This document shows, in pieces, positions 23,801-35,800 of a stretch of 64,000 bases of DNA (positions are counted from its first letter, which is position 1; every line of letters starts with the position of its first letter). The notes beneath the pieces were generated by a model that was not told where the DNA came from, did no database searches, and saw only the letters and a list, made by a program, of their open reading frames with translations. The stretch comes from Telopea speciosissima (Eukaryota; Streptophyta; Magnoliopsida; Proteales; Proteaceae), in the NCBI RefSeq assembly GCF_018873765.1, contig NC_057925.1, positions 22,951,568 to 23,015,567 on the forward strand. Reading direction: 5' to 3'. The position numbers were made by a program, and so were the translations under genes.

Positions 23801-26800
23801 TGCGATGAATTTGAGTTCATGTGATCCTCCAGCTGGGGGAGTACGGAATTGGGTTTGGTTGCTCCAACCAGTTGAACAACTGCATAAAATGAGTTTTAAG
23901 GTATATAAGATTATCAAGCATTGTCAACCCTAATACATTATATAAGTAAAGCAACACTATGGTCACAATGAACAAAGATTGTTATTCTTGGAAATATATA
24001 TGATACAAGGTGAGAGGTGGGATACCTTCCATAGCTATAGTAATAAGTGGTTGAAGGTTTGAGACCGATCATCACAGCAGAGTGAATGAAGCCAGGGTCA
24101 TGCCAACCAAAATCCGAGGCTGGGCAATCAGATCCAGAAGTATTACCTACCAAGTTTGAAGGATAATTAAACATATTACTGAGTGGAAAAATATATGTCT
24201 AACCTTTAACAATTTTGTTGTAGCAGTTCAAGAAAAAAAAAAAAACCTAAAAAAGGATAAAGCAAGACCAATATAACTTCAAATTAGAGTTATAAAAAAA
24301 AAAAAAACAAAGGCCTACTAAACTCATATATAAGTATGGGAGCCGTTTTAGTGGTTTGTTTGGTGGTTTGACCTAATATTAGCCATGTAGTAGATCAATT
24401 AGGGCTCAAGTTTTTTTTCCAAGTAGGTCCCATAGTACTTTGATTACTAATCAAATTTGCAGTAAACCAGAGTTGGCATTGTGATAAAATAAAGCCTTCA
24501 AGATTCATTACATTAGAAAAATAAATGAATGATTTAAAAATAGAAGAAAAAGATGCTAATACATAGGGTAAATTATTAATTTTGATGTGAAAGATGATGT
24601 ATTACCAATCTAGTTCTTCAAGCATGAGAATTCCAGGTGCGTAATACTTCATCATTTTATATATATAATATGGGGAAAAAGTTTTCTGTGCGGGAGTGTG
24701 GCCTATGCCAACACTCCCATGAGTCTATCTCTCTCCTCCCCATGTGAAAAGACACCTCTGCCCCCTTATTTTAAGGAGAAGAGAGATAGACACATGGGAG
24801 TGCTAGCGTAGGCCTCACTCCCGTACAGAAAACTGCTTCCCTATAATATAATTAATATATAGAGAAAAATATTTCTATGCTGCCTGTATGTAGTTTCCCT
24901 CTCACATGATTTTTTTATTATTATTTTCTCTCATTTGTTTTTGAATATGTGGGCCTCATATAGTTTGGGCTCTTGTTCATGCAAGGCCAATGGGAGAGCA
25001 TGTGAGGCATCAAGCAGGACATCATTTGCACATTTCATGGGGGGGGGGGGCGAATAGTCATTTGACCTGTTGCACAAAGAATGTTGCCAGTGGAAGACCC
25101 TCAAGCAGTACAACTTTCAAGCTAGCCTTGGGCTAGGAATGAATTAGGGAAAAACGAAGATAACTCTGCTAAGGTTCTTGATTTCTTTATTGATAGATGA
25201 ATGAATGAATGAATTCTCCTCTTTAGGAGCGACTGGGCTCTTATTTATACAAATTCATGCCCAATCCCTTTCCTATTCCATCCCTCCGATCTGCCAGAGG
25301 ACCTTTCCTTTCTGATAAGGTGGTCCCTGCATGCTCGGATTAGGAAACCTTTACAAGAACTGAGATTCTCTCATCGAATCTTGGGATCCTTCCGTATGTG
25401 ACACGTGAATTACGATTATCTGCGTGTACCCACTTGGAAGTTTACAACTATCTTTGCTGACGTGTCCAGGCCGGTATAACTGTCTTGGGCGTGACTTTTT
25501 GGGTTTTGGTTTGAGAACCGGTTTGCTTATAGCCTAAGTAGGGCCACGTGTAAAACAAGGATTGGGTGCACAGAAAGTGGTGTATCATTTGCCCCCGACT
25601 CCCCTTGCCTGAGATGAGGTATGGGGAGGAAGTTTCCTGGGTATCCCGTGCAGACGTGAATGCAGCTCGGTTTATATGTTCAGTGATGTTTACAAGTCGT
25701 GAACAAATCGTTTTTTCTTTTGGATCATATTTCTCCTTTAGACGACATTACCCTCCATGGGTCTTTTATAATCGTGCCGCCACTCGTCAATGTTTGCACG
25801 TGGGTGCAAAATATCTTTCGATTTTCACGCCTTTTGAGGGAAGCTTGATGGGATGTCATAAAGTTCAAATTTAAACTTTCTTGCTTTTTTGGTGTTTTCC
25901 TTGTAGAGGTAGCTTTTCTCATCCTCGAAATATGTGTCTCTTCTTCTTCTTCATCTTTGCATCTTGGCCGTTCGAGCAAAACGAATGGTTGGATTGGAAG
26001 CTTTGTTCCACTGCCCCCAAGAGTATAAAGCGTTCTAACTTCCCCTGTCTTTCCTTCTTCATCGTCTTCAAGTTTCCTTGCTAAAAAACCTTTTGAGTTT
26101 CTGAAGTCATCTTGTTCAGTGCTTCTTCTTTTCTTCAATTGCATCCCCTCTTGCTCAAGTAAGTTTTTCCTTTATCTTTCTTTTTATTTCTTCATTTGCT
26201 TTGCTTTTCTGTTCAGTCTGAGAGATGAGGAAATCTAAGAAAACTTCGGTCGCTGAGTCCAATCAAGAGGTGGACTCCTTGTTAGAAGAGGGTGAGAAGT
26301 TGTATCATGGAGAGGTTGCGAGAGGAAACCGAAGGGCTCCTCCCCGGTCATCCATGGAGGGCATTTGATGTAGGTTCAAGCACTAGGAAGAAGAAGAAGC
26401 CTTGACTTGGCTGTTTTGTGTTGGAGTCTTTCTTTTTTTTCTATACTTAGTTTTTTTTTTTTTTGTTTGAGCTCTTAGATTGAACCGGTCCAACCAATGG
26501 TCCAATTTAAGTGACTCTTTCCTATTGACTGCTTTTGTTTTATTTCTATTGGCTCTTAGAGCATCTTTTAAATTTTTTGTTTAAACTATGTTTTAGTCTC
26601 TCCCCCCCCCCCTCCACGATTTTAAGAGGGTGGAGTTGTTTTGTAACTAGGAATTAGATTTGGGATTCCTAATCCAGATCTGAATATTTGTAAGGCCTTT
26701 GGCCTTTTTTTTTACTATAAATATAACAATTGTGGGTAGGCTCCCCCACTATTTCCTGTATAAAATTTTCTTTCTTTTAAGCCTTGTTTGCTGCCATCGT

Positions 26801-29800
26801 GATGCTGCCTCTGCTCCTTGGTGAGTGATTACATCCTTGTGGATCTCAAGGTGGTAAAGGGTAGGTGGACTCCTACGACTCCTTGCATCGTGAAGATCGG
26901 GAGGCTCTTTCAAGACATCAAGCTGCTGCCATTGTTCCTGCATTACAGCAAGTTTAAACCTGCAAGTTGTTTTAAACCCTTCTTCCACCTAGCCATTACC
27001 CTTCCCTTAGACCTAATCCACATCCCCCTCCATCCATCAAACCCTAATTCTCCATTAAACCTGCACTCCTACCTCTACTAGGACTCCCTCGTAACTCCAG
27101 TTTTAGCCATCACTTTCGAACCCTACTTCTAGCCTATATCCCCCACACCACTACCCACATTCGACCTTAACCCTAGCCCATAGTCTCCACTATAACCCCT
27201 CCATTCCCCCACCCCATTAGACCTAAAAGCCTGCAACTCGATTCTGCCCATGGAACCTTCCTAAACCCTAGTATTTATATGCCATTAAAGCTTCCTAGAC
27301 TTGTATATTAAAACCCTATAAACCCCATTATCATTATTCAACCCTAACCCTAATTTCTGCCCTAATTAGCCTAATCTGTCCTAATCGGCTAGCCTTGTTA
27401 GGTGATCCTATTCCCCTGGCTCCTAGTGGGACTTCTCCTACCTAGGATTACATCAGCATTGTAGCTTCTAGGGTTCCTTTTTGATTCCTCGAAGTTCATC
27501 TGGTGCTTCTGCCAGCACTTTCAGTTGTGCCTCCAAAAAATCAATGGCTTCCCATGGAAAAAGGGGTTATCGCGTTCGGCAACCCCAATTTGATCCTACT
27601 TTAGGAAAAGGGGTGGACGAGATCACCTCTATATTGACAGAATATATCCTGGTGGAGATCCGAGATGTTTACTCGATCCCGGAGTCTGTTGACCTTAGGG
27701 TTCCTTCTCCCGAGGATAGATTGAATCATGTGCAACCCAACGAGGTTGGCCTCATCCTAGATGCTTTTGAGGTAGGGCTCCGTTACCCCCTTCCTACCTT
27801 TATCTCTTGTCTCCTTAGGCATTACAGGGTTGCCCCCAGCCAACTTGTCCCTAACTGCTGGAGATGTGTAGGAGCCTTCGTAGTTAGATGTTCTCGGTTA
27901 GGTAGACATCCCTCTCCCACTTTGTTTATTAGGTGCTTCACCCAGAACTCAAATAGTAGTCACCCGGGGTGGTATTACTTTCGTCAGCGTGACGTTCCTG
28001 TTATGGGCAAGATCCCATCGGCCATTCATGGCTGGAAACAGAGATTCTTCTAGGCTTCATATAAGGGGCCCAAGTATCCTATTGTGTGGGGTTACCCAGA
28101 CACCTCTGCTCGGAATAGAACCTCTTGCCTTGATCCCACAGATCTGTCCACTCTGGAAAAGATGGTGATCGATCGGGAGCGTGTGGAAGTGGATGCTATT
28201 GACGCTCTGGACATGAATGATTTGGAGAGGGGTGAGCGCCTTTGGAATTTGCTTCTTCCCGTCTCCTTCCTATGGTCCTTTATTTTGCATTAACCTCCTT
28301 TTTCATGTTTGTTGTAGTGGAGTTTACTTTGGGTTCTCTCACCAGTTTCATGGAGGCTGAAAATCTTCAGGTGGCTGGGGATATTGTTCTTCCTCCCTTG
28401 GACAAGGGCAAGAAAAGAAAGGAGCCACCGACCGAGCACAAAAAGGGTCTCTCGAGGAAAGAGTCCAAGAATCTCCCTCCTCCGTCTTCCTAGGATCTCA
28501 AAATTCAGGGGCAGCATTTGGGCAAGAAGAAGACATCTTCTTCCTCTGAGCATTCAACACGGTAGCAAAGTTCTCTCGCAGTCTTTGAGGATCCCCCGTC
28601 TTTAGCAGTGGCTAAGAAAAGTATGGGAAAGAAGAAAATAAGCTCGAACGTGTTTGTCCCAAAATGGTCAGTTCATACTGACCAGAAGGTGGTCGGTGAT
28701 GTAGGGGTTGCCGAGCATCTGGTATTGCATTGCATTCCTCTAGCTGATCAGGATCTACTTTCTGACATGGATGATGATACGCTGGAGAGTACCACCCTTA
28801 CCTGGGTGTATGAGGTAATGCCCTTTGTCTTGATAAATCTCGGGGTTTTAGGTAATTATTGTTAATTTTTCTTTGTTCCAGGCTTTGGCTTTTGCCTCTG
28901 GGTTGGTGGAGCGTAAGAGAAAGATTGCCTCTGTGTATAGTGAGCTAGAGAAGGAGTGCAGGGAGGTGAAGAGAACTAGCCTTGAAAGGAATGACTGGAT
29001 TCATCTCCTGTCTTCCGAGGTGAAGGATCTATCGGCGGGGAAGAAGGCTGCGGAGAAGGCCCGCGCTGAGGCAGAGGTGAAGCTTGTGGCGGCAGAGAAG
29101 CGGGTGGAGACTCCCTCTTCTTCTTATGAGAAGAATAAGGAAAAGCTGCGCGATAAGGAGCAGCTGATCAAGGATCAAAGGAAGGAGATTGCCGGTCTGA
29201 AGTCCTAACTTGAGGATCCCTATGCCAAGGCCATGGAGGATTATCTCTGTTCGGAGGCCAACACCAGGGAGCATCTGAAGACGGCCTCAAAGGTTTATCT
29301 AAAAGTGTCTCACTCCATTTGGGAGCAAGTGAAGGAAAAGCAGCCTGACTTTGATTTGGTAACATATCCGAGGTGCAGTACATGCTTACTTGGCTAGAAT
29401 CGGGTGCTTATGTCCCCACTTCATCTAGGGGTCAACTGGAGATTCCCCGGCCGCATCCTTCTTCTGTGATTACCCCTATGATTAGCGCGAAGGTTGGAGG
29501 GTCGACTTCTTCGACAGGTGTTGTGGAGACCGAGACCATTGCTCCCAAGCAAGCCAAGACAGCTGCGAGGATTCTTGATCAGGTTGCCGAGCAGAGTACT
29601 GAGCTGGGAGTGGAGAATCCTTCATCGGTGCTTGCAGAGGGGGGTAGTTCCTGCTCCGGATGCTCAGGATCCCAAGGACGCTTCCGTAGTTTAGCTCTTC
29701 TCCTTTTTCTAATTCTTTGTCGTGTGTTGCTCTTTTTGTTTTTTGTCCACCGAAAAATGTAACTTGCCTCTAGGGATTTCAATAAAGAACGATTACTTTC

Positions 29801-32800
29801 TCATTACATTCTGCATTTCTTATCCAGTGTTGATTTCTTTGATTTTGCATTATCTGACCATAACCTTTGTATCTTGTCTATAGGATAATCTTCCCATGCC
29901 CGGTAGCACACAATTTGATGCCGCCCAACGAGAAAAGGATTTGCACGCCTAGATAATAGCGTATGCGAATGCAAATGCTGTCCTAAGGAAGCATTATTCT
30001 CGTCTTGAGAGTGATCTAGATTACTACAAGTCCCTTGAAAGCTGGGAGAAAGATTTGCTGAAAAGACTGGAGTTTGCTAGGGATATTGTAGACAATGTTG
30101 TTGACTATCTCTAGGCCGAGAAGTATGCTGCTGCCAACCTTACTATAGAGCACGTTGTAAAGTCAGTGGCCTTCCAGCGCTTCAGCGAAGATAAGGCACT
30201 AGAAGGTGCCTAGCATTTGTATGATAAGATAAGGGAAGTTGCCCCCTACTTCAAATGGGGGAAGATTATGTTGGGCTTTAATCCACGAATTCCTGTACGG
30301 GAGGTGATGTTCGATCCATCTTCCCTCTCGATACCTTTCTTTCCCCCTCCTCAGGATGTTCCAGGACCTTGGCCCCCTAATCCTCCACACCCTACGCATG
30401 TGTATTTGTAGCCAATTCATTGTACCTCAGACAGTGATAACTGTCACGTTTTATTTATGGAATCTTCATCTTGCTCGGTATCTGTTTGGCTCATACTGCT
30501 TAGTCTCTTTGTCTTAATGAATAGTTCTTTTTTTTTTTTTTTGTAGCGTTGGTCCTAATTTTTGGCAAAAAATTGCCTTTATGACGAAGATCTTTTTCCA
30601 GGGGATTTTGTTTGTAATTCCCAACGTAAAACATTTATTGCTTATGCCGTACTCAACACTTCATTTATTTTGCCATTAATGGAACTTGCCGAATTGTTAC
30701 CTCCGTAGTTGGACCCTTTCCCAATTTTTGAAAGGTATAGGCGCAATGGGGCTTGGCCACGTGGCTCCCGACAGTTATTCCTCTTAATTTTGGTGGTTGC
30801 CTTTTGATATTCCTCTCTTAACTTGAACCGTCGGTTGCCCTTTAAGTAGTGCCTCTGCTTTCCACTTCTGCTGTTCATAGCAAAGCCATGAGTCCTCTCT
30901 ATAGATGTTCTTCCTGTAGTTCTGTCGAAGCTCTTATACTTCTCTGGTGTTTTAGTTGTCATTGCCTTTATGGCTATACAGGTTTTATATTTTTGAATGC
31001 CAACTCTTTTGTAGATGTAATTGTTTTCGGCTCCAATCTTCAATCGACATTAGCCCTTACAACTTCGATCCTCAATTGACACATAGTGCCCTTTGGGTTT
31101 CTAGGCTTTTGGGCTTTCTTTCTGCGTGGTGTGCCCTTGCCAATACTTGGTGGAGTTATGCTATCGCAGAGAGAATGAGAGTCTTGAGGGGGCTGTTTCC
31201 TGCCATCCCTAACCTCTTCAGAGTTCGAGGTATGGTGGTTTTGCACAAGCAGTGCGCTGGAGAACCTAAATCGGTGCCATGCTCATCGTCTTCAACCTCC
31301 TCATCTCTAGCAGATTTAGGAGACTGGTAATGGAGGCCATTTAGGCTTTGGAGGAGCTTCAAGATGCCCGAATGGTGATTCCCATTTGGTAAAGCAGTCC
31401 CCCTAGGGCTTCTCGAGGTCGCTTTGGAACAGGTCATGTTGTATCATGAATGTCGGGGTTGATTATAATCGGTCTTGCATTCTGGTTATGGCTATGCCTG
31501 TTTCATATTTCTTATCCCCTAGTTCATTCATGCCTCAACGCTCTTCTCTGGAGGATCAAGACAAGGCACATCGGGCTTGTGGGTTAGGCGCATTTCAATC
31601 TCGCTCGGCTTTCGTCCTTTAGGAGAAGAATCCAACTGGAACCAAGCATAGTTAACTTTTGTATTTGTAATACTGTTTGATGTTTGTAACAGTCCCTTGC
31701 ACTTGTACCACCATTTGAAATGACAATAAAGAACTTTATTGTTTTTTATTTGTTTCTGCTCTGATTTCCTCTTTTATGCTTTATGGTCGATCTTCCGCTC
31801 CATCATCATTGATAATAATAAATTGAACTTTTGACCCTTTTTGTTGTTGTAGCGCAATTCATCGTCGTGCTCAGATGACCATTCTCTTCTTTGGCAAAAC
31901 GCCCCTATGGTGCAACTCACCATTATGGTCGGATGACCATTGTCTTCATTGGGGAAATGCCCCTATGGTGCAACTCACCATTATGGTCGGGTGACCATTA
32001 TCTTCATTGGGGAAACGCCCCTATGGAGCAACACACCATTATGATCGGATGACCATGATCTTCATTAGGGAAACGCCCCTATTGTGCAACTCACCATTAT
32101 GGTTGGATGACCATTGTCTTCATTGGGGAAACGCCCCTATGGTGCAACCTACCATTATGGTCGGATGACCATTGTCTTCATTGGGGAAACACCCCTATGG
32201 TGCGACTCACCATTATGGTCGGATGACCATTATCTTCATTGGGGAAACGCCCCTATGGTGCAACTCACCATTATGGTCAGATGACCATTGTCTTCATTGG
32301 GAAAACGCCCCTATGGTGCAACTCACCATTATGATCGGATGACTATTGTCTTCATTGGGGAAACGCCCCTATGGTACAACTCACCATTATGGTCGGATGA
32401 CCATTGTCTTCATTCGGGAAATGTCCCTATGGTGCAACTCACCATTATGGTCGGATGACCATGATCTTCATTGGGGAAACGCCCCTATGGTGCAACTCAC
32501 CATTATGGTAGGGGTGTCAACGGGCCAGGCTGGGCCGGGTTTTCCCTAAACCCTAACCCAACTCTAGGGATCTTAAATTGGACCCAAGCCCAGCCTGGCC
32601 CTGTCAGAGCCTAATAATCCCTCAACCCAGGCCCGGGCCTGCCAGGGTATACCCTAGCCCGACCCGGCCCTGATTGACCCTGATTGGGCCGAGTAGGGTC
32701 GGGTTGGCCCTGATTGACCTAAATGACCCTTTCTTTTTTCTTCCTCTTTCCTGCTACTGAGTTACTCCGTTTGTGTTTTCTTTGTTTTCGATTTGGGCAG

Positions 32801-35800
32801 ATTTTTGTTTTTATGTGTTAGCAAGTTATTAGACGCTTCAAGCCTTTCTTGTTCTCCCTGATTTTCAGTTTCTTTGTAATGGGTACTTGGCTTTTGTTGA
32901 TTCTTCAGCATCTTGTGTTCTTGAGTAGAAAGAAAGAGGTTTTATGGTCTTCTGTGTTATTCAACTTTTCTAAGAAGGCCGCTGCAGTTTTTTTCTCAAA
33001 ACAAAGAAAACACAACACTTCTCTTTCTAGAATAGCCTTGATCAAACCAGCATATAGCAGCTTAGAAGAATCCCAGTACCACAGTCCACACTCCCAACCC
33101 AAAAACTTTTATCAAATTAAAAATATTTACACACACATACATGGGTAAGAGAGAGAAAGAGAGGATCTAAATGCATGATTTCCAACCATGAAGGAATGAA
33201 TCGAAGGCTCGAAGGAGAGAATAAGATTTGAGCTGTTGAGAGATTTGCTACCTTCAGCAGCTGCCCTTTCCCCTTTAGCGATTAGGATCTGATGTAGGGT
33301 TTTGGTTTATGTTTTTTAAATTTTACATTGTGTGTTTGTTAATACAATACAGGGTCGGGCTGGGCCGGGCTCAACCCGAGGCCTAAACCCAAACCCGACC
33401 CTATCTTGTCGGGGCCAAGAAATTACTAAACCCTAACCCGCCCTACAGGCTGAAAAATCGAGCCGAGGCCCTGTTCGGGCTCAGGGAGGGTTAGGGCGGG
33501 TTCAGGCTGGCCGGGCTTTTTTGATACTCCTATATTCTGGTCGGATGACCATGATCTTTATTGGGGAAACGCCCCTATGGTGCAACTCACCATTATGGTC
33601 GGATGACCATTGTCTTCATTGGAGAAACACCCCTATGGTGCAACTCACCATTATGGTCCGATGACCATGATCTTCATTGGAGAAATGCCCCTATGGTGCA
33701 ACTCACTATTATGGTCAGATGACCATTGTCTTCATTGGGAAAACGCCCCTATGGTGCAATTCACCATTATGGTCGGATGACCATTGAATTTTTGGCGCAC
33801 CATTAGTAATAACATATGAAATTTGCTTAGAAGAATGATTACAAAGTTTAATTGCGAGAATAAACCATTGCTATAGTTTTATGAGTAAGCATTGGTATCT
33901 TTATTAGTCATAGCCACATAAAACTTTGGAACAACGTCAATTTTGATTCAAAACAACTGGGAACTCATTGAACTGACCTCATTGATAGAATTTTCGCAAA
34001 TTTTCTGCATTCCAAGACCGTGGTATGGGTACTCCCTCCAAAGTCTCCAAATGAAAAGCCCCTGGTGCCACTTGTTTGGAGATTCTATATGGTCCTTCCC
34101 AATTGGACGCTAGCTTTCCCAGGGATCTCGGGTCAGAGGCTTCTACCTTGCGAAGTACCAATTCTCCTTGGTGAAATTTTCTTAGTTTCAAATTCAAATT
34201 ATAATGGTGTGCCGTTCGCTACAGGTAAGCCGTGTTCCTTACCCGAGTTGTTTCTCGGATTTCCTCCAACAGGTCCAAATTTGATCTTAACTCCCCATCA
34301 TTAGCTTCTGGATTGTATAATTGCACCCTCATTGATGTTTCCCCTATCTCCATGGGGATTACTGCTTCGGTTCCATATGCCAGCATGAAGGGTGTTTCAC
34401 CTGTTGTAATTCTTATTGTTATTCGGTACGCCCATAAAATGCTAGGCAACTCCTCTGCCCATAATCCTTTGGCTGTCTCCAACTTCTTTTTGATTCCGTC
34501 CAGTAGGATTTTATTCATGGCTTCTTCTAGGCCATTGGATTGTGGGTGCGCTACCGAGGTCTTTCGCAGTTGAATTTCATGCTGATCACTGAATTCCTTG
34601 AATTTTTGCTCAAATTGCTTTCCGTTGTCAGTGATGAGTGTTCTTGGAATCCCATATCTATATATGACGGAGTAGAGGAAGAATCTCCAAACTTTCGCAG
34701 CTAAAATTACTGCCAAAGCTTCTGCCTCTATCCATTTAGTAAAGTAATCCATAGCCACAACCACAAATTGTCTACCTCCTGATGCCTTTGGGAAAGGACC
34801 TAGAATATCCATCCCCCAATGCGCAAAGGGTAATGGGCTTGAGATTGAAGTGAGCTCTGTGGCTGGCTGACGCGTGATCGGTGCAAACGTTTGACACTTG
34901 AGGCATTTGCGCACAAAACTCATAGCTTCCTTCCGCAGATATGGCCAAAAGCATCCCTGCCTGATGACTTTGTGGGCGAGTGCTATTCCCCCCAAGTGTT
35001 GTCTGCAAATCCCCATGTGAATTTCCCTCAGAACATATTCTGCTTTGGATGGCCTGAGACAATTCCGGTAGGGCATGGCATACGCTCTCTTGTAAAGCAC
35101 TCCCCCAATCATCATGTACTGTGCTACTCTCATCCTTATCTTTTTGGCTTCTTTCTTGTCCGTTGGGAGTGAGTCCCTTTGGAGATATGCTATTAGGGGG
35201 TCCATCCAGCAAGGTTCAACCTCAATAGGTAGCACGTCCTCGGTTTCTTCTATGCTGGGCGCACCGAGCACGTCAATGTATACGGTTCTGCCCAGATCTT
35301 GAAATTCCGTTGTGGCTAGCCTAGAAAGTGCGTCAACCGAGGCATTCTATGTTCGGGGTACCTGCAATATTTGAAAGCTGACGAACTCATGAATTAAGTT
35401 GTGCATCTTTCCTAGGTATTGTGCCATGCGTGGTTCCTTTGCCTCGTATTCTCCATTGACTTAATTGACCACCAACTAGGAGTCGCTATGCACGGTGATG
35501 TTCCTCACCACCAAACTCTTAGCCAGATTCAGACCTGCAATTAGGGCTTCATATTCTGCTCCGTTGTTTGTGGTCTGGAATTCAAATCTTAGTGCATACT
35601 GCACTAAGAATCCCCCTGGGCTTGTCAATATCAGGCTAGCGCCACATCCGTTAGCATTAGATGAACCGTCCACGAACAATGTCTAAGTTTCTGTTACCTC
35701 CCCAGCTTCAGTCTTTGGTGCTATCTCCTCATCTGGTAAGGTGCACTCGACGACAAAGTCTGCAAGGGCTTAGGCCTTAATGGCAGTACGAGGCGTATAT

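Noticed and set aside
26749-27081. ORFs of 79-87 codons within solo LTR copy 3
   Set aside because: Not conserved in copies 1 and 2 of the same family.
31040-31437. ORFs on both strands of 93-124 codons inside gypsy D
   Set aside because: No recognisable motif and no partner in the related remnant at 57,423; they lie in the untranslated 3' region.
32346-32549. 67-codon ORF over the minisatellite
   Set aside because: It exists only because 58-bp units shift frame regularly; it encodes repeats of the satellite text.
34891-35172. Plus-strand ORF of 93 codons opposite the gypsy D integrase
   Set aside because: Shadow of the minus-strand integrase, whose zinc finger and DDE motifs are clear.
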